From the NCBI GenBank assembly GCA_015680685.1, contig MNCI01033329.1, positions 195,731 to 259,730 on the forward strand: a stretch of 64,000 bases of DNA, given 5' to 3'. Position 1 is the first letter of the stretch, and every line of letters starts with the position of its first letter. This document shows, piece by piece, positions 58,866 to 64,000 of this stretch. The stretch is from Gnetum montanum. Lineage: Eukaryota; Streptophyta; Gnetopsida; Gnetales; Gnetaceae. Under the pieces are notes generated by a model. It did not search any database, was not told where the DNA came from, and saw nothing but the letters and a program-made list of their open reading frames with translations. A program made the position numbers and the translations under genes.

Positions 58866-60780
58866 TACCTCCATGACTAAATAAAAATTTTTCCTTGAGT
58901 TCCTTACAATAATATTGGGAAGGTATGGGATTATTGACTGGATGGAACTAATGGTGAATGGAATGACATGTGAATAGATCATCATTACAAGACATGACAA
59001 AATTGGTGTTCATGACAACAATAGTGAACACCTTATACATTTGACATCGAGCCTCATTTGGTAGCTGAGAGAGAAAAGAGAAGAGAAAAGAGGTCTATTG
59101 CTACCAATGCCAAGATTGCACCTTTCGTTATCCATCCATAAGTGTGCAATCGATCTTGTTCTTTGCATAGCTACTTCAGCACCAATACATTCCAAGTGTT
59201 CCCTCTAGATCCAATCCATTGTTATATGATTGCCATCTGCACATACAACATAGTCTTATATTAGCAAGGGTAAATGAATTTCAATGTAGTCGATACTTTG
59301 CCTCAGTGAAAGGTCCATTAGCTGGGTTGTGGTATGGCTGATTGCGGATCTGGAGATATAATCATGGTGACTACCGAAGGTGTAGGGGTTAGGAGAAAAT
59401 CAAAAAAATTAGGTTAGGACCCCCATAACTAAGAGCAAACCTCTAGTAGTGATAGAATGGAGAAAGAAAAAGAACAAGAAAGATGGAGAAAAAGAGACAA
59501 CTATAACGTCGATGAAGTTGATGTCAAGATGGAAATGAACAAAATAAAGTAGATTGCAAAAATGTTAAGGGAAAGAATTTAACTAGTGCACCAAATAGGA
59601 ATGCTAGTGGGTCCTCCCCAAAGTAGGCTCATGCCCTTAATGCCCTAACAAACCCACATTCAAAGAGTCCGTAGACTTTGGGAATGTCATTTGGAACAAG
59701 AGTTAAAGTCTTAACCACAAGAATTTAACAAAAATAAAACAATGCATCAACCAAGATATACACTAATGATACAACTAGCAATGAGGTGATCAATGGAAAA
59801 ATAAGGATGACAAGAAGAGAATGGAATGGAGTCGCAAGAACAAGGTGGTGTACAATCCCTTGTGGAGTTAATGATTAATGTGACTTGGTAAATCTCATTC
59901 CAACTCTGGCCTCAAACAAACCACATCTAGTGACTTTGCATTAATGCATTCGGCCAAGGGATTATTTTTTCTAAGGGGTGTGATTTGAATTCTCACTTTG
60001 TTTTTTTATTTTATTTTATGTGTTTATGCATGAGAACCACACCAGGCAAATATTTTGTTATTTTTATTAGCTTAGCTTTTCAAAAATTGGGTAACGTCAA
60101 AATGATAAGAAAACTCAAGAAGAAAACATCCAAACACCCAAGAGAATGGCCAAAACAAATGCATCAAGTTTCCTTGAAGTCACACCCTTTTCAATCCTTG
60201 AGTCCTTCCTTAGTTTGAGAAATACCTAGTCACCAATTCGTTATAGTTCTTATTAGAAAGGGACTGTCCATTTCCAAGCCGAGAGACCATAGAATGTTGT
60301 GGATGAATGGATGAAGTGAACTCATTGCCTGTCATATCAAAAGAAACATATGTTAGTATCAACATCATAACTTAAAAGTAAAGACCAAACATTAGCAATC
60401 AAATAGAAAAAAAATTCATACCATCATGAAGAACACTTATTGGGTGACAAACTTACAAGATGGATAAAACACACACATACACACACAAAATGAAAAAGTA
60501 TAACAATGTTGTAAAACAAAAATAAGAAAATTTAAAGAAATTTTCAAAACAAAAATGTGTAAAAGAAATGTGTAAAAAAAACAAAAATGTGCAAAACAAA
60601 AATGTGTAAAACAAAAATATGTAAAACAAAAATGTGTAAAAAAAAACTCAAAAGAACTGAGGGCCTCCAATGATCAGCATAGGTGGTCATCTCCCCCATG
60701 ACTGAATGGAAATGGAGAGATCCAAAATAATGAATGCCTATTTGAATTTCTTAGAAGTGTCCAACTTTTCCTGACTGATG
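58866..60780 (-). other. C post-protease non-coding block
   Basis: Collinear with 15939-18060 of B1 with moderate divergence and no enzyme domain. A minus-strand frame at 59010-59195 (MECIGAEVAMQ...HLWMDNERCN) corresponds to one in B1. Confidence 0.6.
60545..60646. repeat. About 17-bp A-rich minisatellite
   Basis: Five to six copies of AAAACAAAAATGTGTA with minor changes. B1 has only one or two such units at the same place (about 17780-17815), so the array expanded in C. On the minus strand it reads as repeats of T-H-F-C-F, probably without meaning. Confidence 0.82.
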
Positions 60781-60883
60781 TTCTTAAATTAAGGGGTGGA
60801 AGTCGGCGATGCTCATAATCTAATGTATCTATGCCTTCGTTGTAAGCGTGAGTTGTTTCCCTAGTTTGTTTCATGCATGTTGG

Positions 60884-61440
60884 TCAGTTGCTCTTTCGAT
60901 TAGCTATCAACCATGGGGTGTCCACTACTTGTGTGGTTGCTAGATGCAGGCACCTTTGTATCTGAGTCTCTAGGATGCACCAGTTGCATGAAGGAGATGT
61001 GGGGCATTCCTTCATGTCATCACCCTCTAAGTCACTATATGTGATGCATGGAACTTTCTTCTTCTTGATCTTTTCATAAATATTTACCTTAGATATCTCC
61101 AAGGAAAGATCGCAGATCCCTAAGTATGCATCTATTGTACTCAGCCATGGCCTTCCCATTATAATTGGGAAGCCCCAATTGTTATTGTTGACTTCTATCA
61201 CCAGGAAACTAGCTAGTATGACCAATTACACACAATGGTAATGATGCCCTCCACTAATCCCAAGGAAATGGTGATGGATTGGTCAACCAGCTCAAGTTGA
61301 ATATTTCTCTTCTTGAGTTGGGGTAGGTTCCAAGCTTGATACATTTCTCATGTGATTAACTTGACTCTGGAACCTAAGTCAAGAAGAGCCTTATGTGGTT
61401 CATTCCCGGTGACTTGTAGATAGATTAAGGGGCTTCCAGG
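60884..61440 (-). pseudogene. C aspartic protease-like domain
   Basis: The putative active-site segment K-A-L-L-D-L-G-S-R-V-N at about 61360-61393 keeps the catalytic Asp in a D-L-G context, as seen in Athila-type and some other plant Ty3/gypsy proteases. The frame then shifts. FLVIEVNNNNWGFPIIMGRP and WLSTIDAYLG (about 61110-61210) correspond to the C-terminal I-x-G-R-P-W-L motif. KIKKKKVPCITYSD follows, as in B1. It is probably inactive because of the frame break. Confidence 0.7.
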
Positions 61441-61499
61441 ATTAGAGAGTTTCCTGGGAAGGTTTCCTACCTTGATCTAATTGGTAACGGTATGCATTA

Positions 61500-64000
61500 A
61501 CATAACCATATGTGTTAAGCCCTATTGTTGGACTAAAGGGAGCCCCGAAGCCTTGTATGTTGGAGGAGTATGCACAGACTCAACTACTTGTTGCTGTGAG
61601 ATCTTGTCTAGGCTTTTGGTTCTGAAGAAATGTCTTCTCTTTTTATGGTTGTCAGAACCAACAGTGGGTTGAATGTTTATGGCTTTCGTAGTGTTACGTT
61701 GCTGCAGTTGAGTGGGGAATTCCCCTTGCATTGTTGGAGTTGGTGGTAGTGGAACTACCAGTGGAAGAGTGGTGGATGGATTTGAAGGATGGTATGGATG
61801 TGGAGTGTCTCCCATAGGAGAAGGAGTCCTTCTAAAATACTCTCAAACTTGGTAGTGATTTTGGGGATTTTTGTGACCCATAGAATCACTTGGAGAAACC
61901 AGTTGCTACATGTAATAGTCATAAAGATTAGGTTGTCAATAAGGGTATTTCTATCTAGGCGGTGGCATCCCCCATGACTGTGGTTGTTGCCACTATTGAT
62001 GTTTCCCAATGGGTTGTGGTGGAGTTCTACTTGTATAGTACGTTAATGGTTGGTGGAACTACCTTGGGTTACCTTGGGGATAAGGTAACCTTTAGGGTGC
62101 TTACCGTTGGTTAAGTCTCAGGTTAAGTGCATACACCCCAGACTCTTGGAGATGTGAGATGATTGGAAAACATTACTTAGGATGGTCATATTGGAAAATC
62201 TCACATCCACTATCATTATCTGAGTCTAAATCCACAACCTCATCGGAGATAGTTATTTTTCCATTATCATTGTTATGTGCATGGCCTGCATCTCTCCACT
62301 TTTTCTTATCGCAGTCACTACTTCTTTCCACTTTAGACTCCTCTACAACTTTCAGGATAGTTTCAATTCTAGATTCTAAGGAATCCCACAATTAATCCAC
62401 CTTAGCTGACACTTTGGTTGTTAACTTTTGGAGCGACAAGGTTTTTCTGTTCACCAACTCTTTGAGTGGTGACTCATCCCCTTCATCGCAAAATCTTACT
62501 CCCTTCTTCCAAAGGGATGGGTCATGGTTGTATTTTTCCACTCTTTCTCTTTTCCATAGCTCCCCTTCTTCTTTAGCTACTTGTTCCAACAATCAATGAA
62601 TTTTATGGGCTCTAAGTTCATATAGTCTCCCTTCGGCATAAGTCCTAAGGGTTCTCCTAGTCTCATGTCTTAGCCCATCTACGAGGTGGCAGAGTTGATC
62701 CCGCAATGCGTAACCATGGCCTGGGCAACAATGTAGCAATGCGTAATATCGGCCCATGGCAACATCCAAGGGTTCATGATTACCCTACTTCCATTCTTGG
62801 ATCTGTTTAATCAAGTTAGACACTCTGGAGTATGTTTGATATTTATCATTGAACAACTCTAACATCGTACTCCATCTTCTAATGGTTTTTGGCTCTAAGG
62901 ACCAGTACCAACTCTCTGCTTCCTTTATGAGTGTCCTAGAAAACAACTTTAGTTTCTGCTACTTGTTCTTTATGTTTTGCAAGGTGTGGGCATCGTGGAA
63001 TGCCTGTAAATGATTTTTTGGATCAATGTTGTATCTCCCTTCAAAGTGTGGGATATTATTGATGTCTAAGCGTTTGATCCGACTATCTTTCTGGTGCCTT
63101 ATGGGTATTCTAACTACCTCCATAATATCTAGCATACTTCCGGTTGCAAGTAGAGGCTCATCATGATCATCTCTTTCATGACATCTATGATGTCTACGTT
63201 GTTCCCTATTTTTCCTTCATTGATGACTTTATTCTTATGAGTTCCCTCGTCCTCTCTCTTGACTCTCTCGTCAAGGTCTCTCATCTCATTTACCCTTATC
63301 CTCACCATTATGCTCTCTATGGTTGAGCCCTAATGTGGAAGGAGAGGGTGAGTGATGTGATGAAGAAGAAGAAGAAGAAGGAGAACCATCTCCATGATGA
63401 TGCTTCTTACCTTCTCTTCGGCTGCTATGGCCCTGATCGTGATGACAATCCAAGTGCCTATTCTTGTCATGTGTTGTTGTTTCCTTAGTGAACAGTTGGC
63501 ATTCAGGAGGATCAGAACCAGGGTTGTGTATCATGGAGCACAGGTTCTGATACCCCACCTCCTCACCATTATTAGGAGGGGGAACATCATTTGATAGAGA
63601 ACCTGTTATAATGGGTTCATCATCTCCAATTTTACTTAGGATGTGTGGGACCCATTTGCCCTTCAATAGTGTATGGTGGCTCTCTTGCCGTGAGTTCCTT
63701 AAATGTTTTGCTTCTATGGGATGATAATCCCTTCTTCTGAAATCACCTAAAACGTATTCAGCATAGATCTATGTCATGCTAATATGTGCCAGAGCATGGA
63801 GGAGCATGTTTGGGACTGACCAATCTAGAGGTAACACTATGTTATCTTGCAAGTCTCTCCATCATAGCTGTTCATCCTGATGGAGGATAAAAGTGAAATC
63901 AGGTATATACTCATTGGGATGAATATATACCACTTGATGCTATTGAGGAACTGGTGGTTTGTGGTTATGTGTTTGATGCTGCCGACTGTTTCTAGTATGA
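61500..64000 (-). pseudogene. C gag pseudogene (5' end outside the window)
   Basis: Read from the right: the conserved N-terminal block (about 63700-63960, with FTFILHQDEQL and L-A-x-I), then 63286-63666 with SKIGDDEPIITGSLSNDVPP, EEVGYQNL and a Ser/His-rich linker with seven consecutive Ser. The Gag core is at about 62590-62860. 62392-62592 is charged (LEQVAKEEGELWKRERVEKY). The knuckle region at 62173-62391 has CEIFQYDHPK. A Pro-rich tail (61522-61815, with PPTPTMQGEFPTQLQQRN) leads to the protease. Stops and frameshifts separate the pieces. Confidence 0.83.

Larger units (their letters stand above)
58056..64000 (-). mobile_element. Non-autonomous Ty3/gypsy element C (runs off the window)
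   Basis: B-type element on the minus strand, inserted in the A2 LTR. The visible part includes the 3' LTR (58056-58865), a long non-coding block, a protease-like domain and most of gag. The 5' LTR, primer site and any target-site duplication lie beyond 64000. Nothing resembling reverse transcriptase or integrase lies between protease and LTR. Confidence 0.9.

Noticed and set aside
1-64000. tRNA, rRNA, microRNA hairpin or CRISPR-like arrays
   Set aside because: Reading both strands gave no tRNA arms or rRNA core phrases, and direct repeats lack regular unique spacers. A covariance-model search would be decisive.

Overview
This is repeat-dominated nuclear DNA from a plant with a large genome. 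Nearly everything recognisable is a retrotransposon or a tandem array. I see no intact host gene, no rRNA or tRNA gene and no CRISPR array. The plant assignment rests on three things: Ty1/copia and Ty3/gypsy families of plant type, primer-binding sites matching plant tRNA-Asp and initiator tRNA-Met, and an L1-type LINE. A fragment resembling the N-terminal part of a plant terpene synthase is present twice. A gymnosperm is possible, but the sequence does not prove it. There are two N gaps (1257-1805 and 34794-34869) and one isolated n (10458).

Layout. 1-3730: a Ty1/copia remnant with gag end, protease and integrase, cut off before reverse transcriptase. 3731-7130: non-coding sequence, including a segment (5141-6442) duplicated at 22505-23644 and carrying the terpene-synthase-like fragment. 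7130-22502: one degenerate LINE split by two complete LTR elements. Element A1 (8294-14000) is flanked by AAGGT duplications and element B1 (15124-22250) by TTAAT duplications. An uninterrupted LINE copy at 37872-39757 shows both empty target sites. 23645-28577: leaders and LTR parts of other elements, with tandem duplications. 28578-33904: two copia 3' ends joined back to back. 40500-44510: Ty3/gypsy gag pseudogene D, broken by the LTR and gag of element B2. 44477-48515: an inverted second copy of the back-to-back copia composite, lying in the B2 gag. 48650-51400: a tandem array with a 360-bp higher-order period. 51508-54485: LTR-like sequence, an unrecognised gene-like region with short amino-acid repeats, and a 269-bp tandem repeat. 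54486-58055: element A2, truncated, its LTR broken by element C (58056 to beyond the window end).

The A, B, C and D elements are the most coherent system here. They share LTR ends (TGATGAG...CTCATCA), a tRNA-Asp-type primer-binding site, a related Gag with a reduced zinc knuckle, and a long 3' non-coding block. B1 and C also encode a protease-like domain of D-L-G type. In the two elements whose ends are visible (A1, B1), and in the visible part of C, I find no reverse transcriptase, RNase H or integrase. They look like gag or gag-protease non-autonomous elements that depended on enzymes supplied elsewhere. All copies here are broken by stops and frameshifts.
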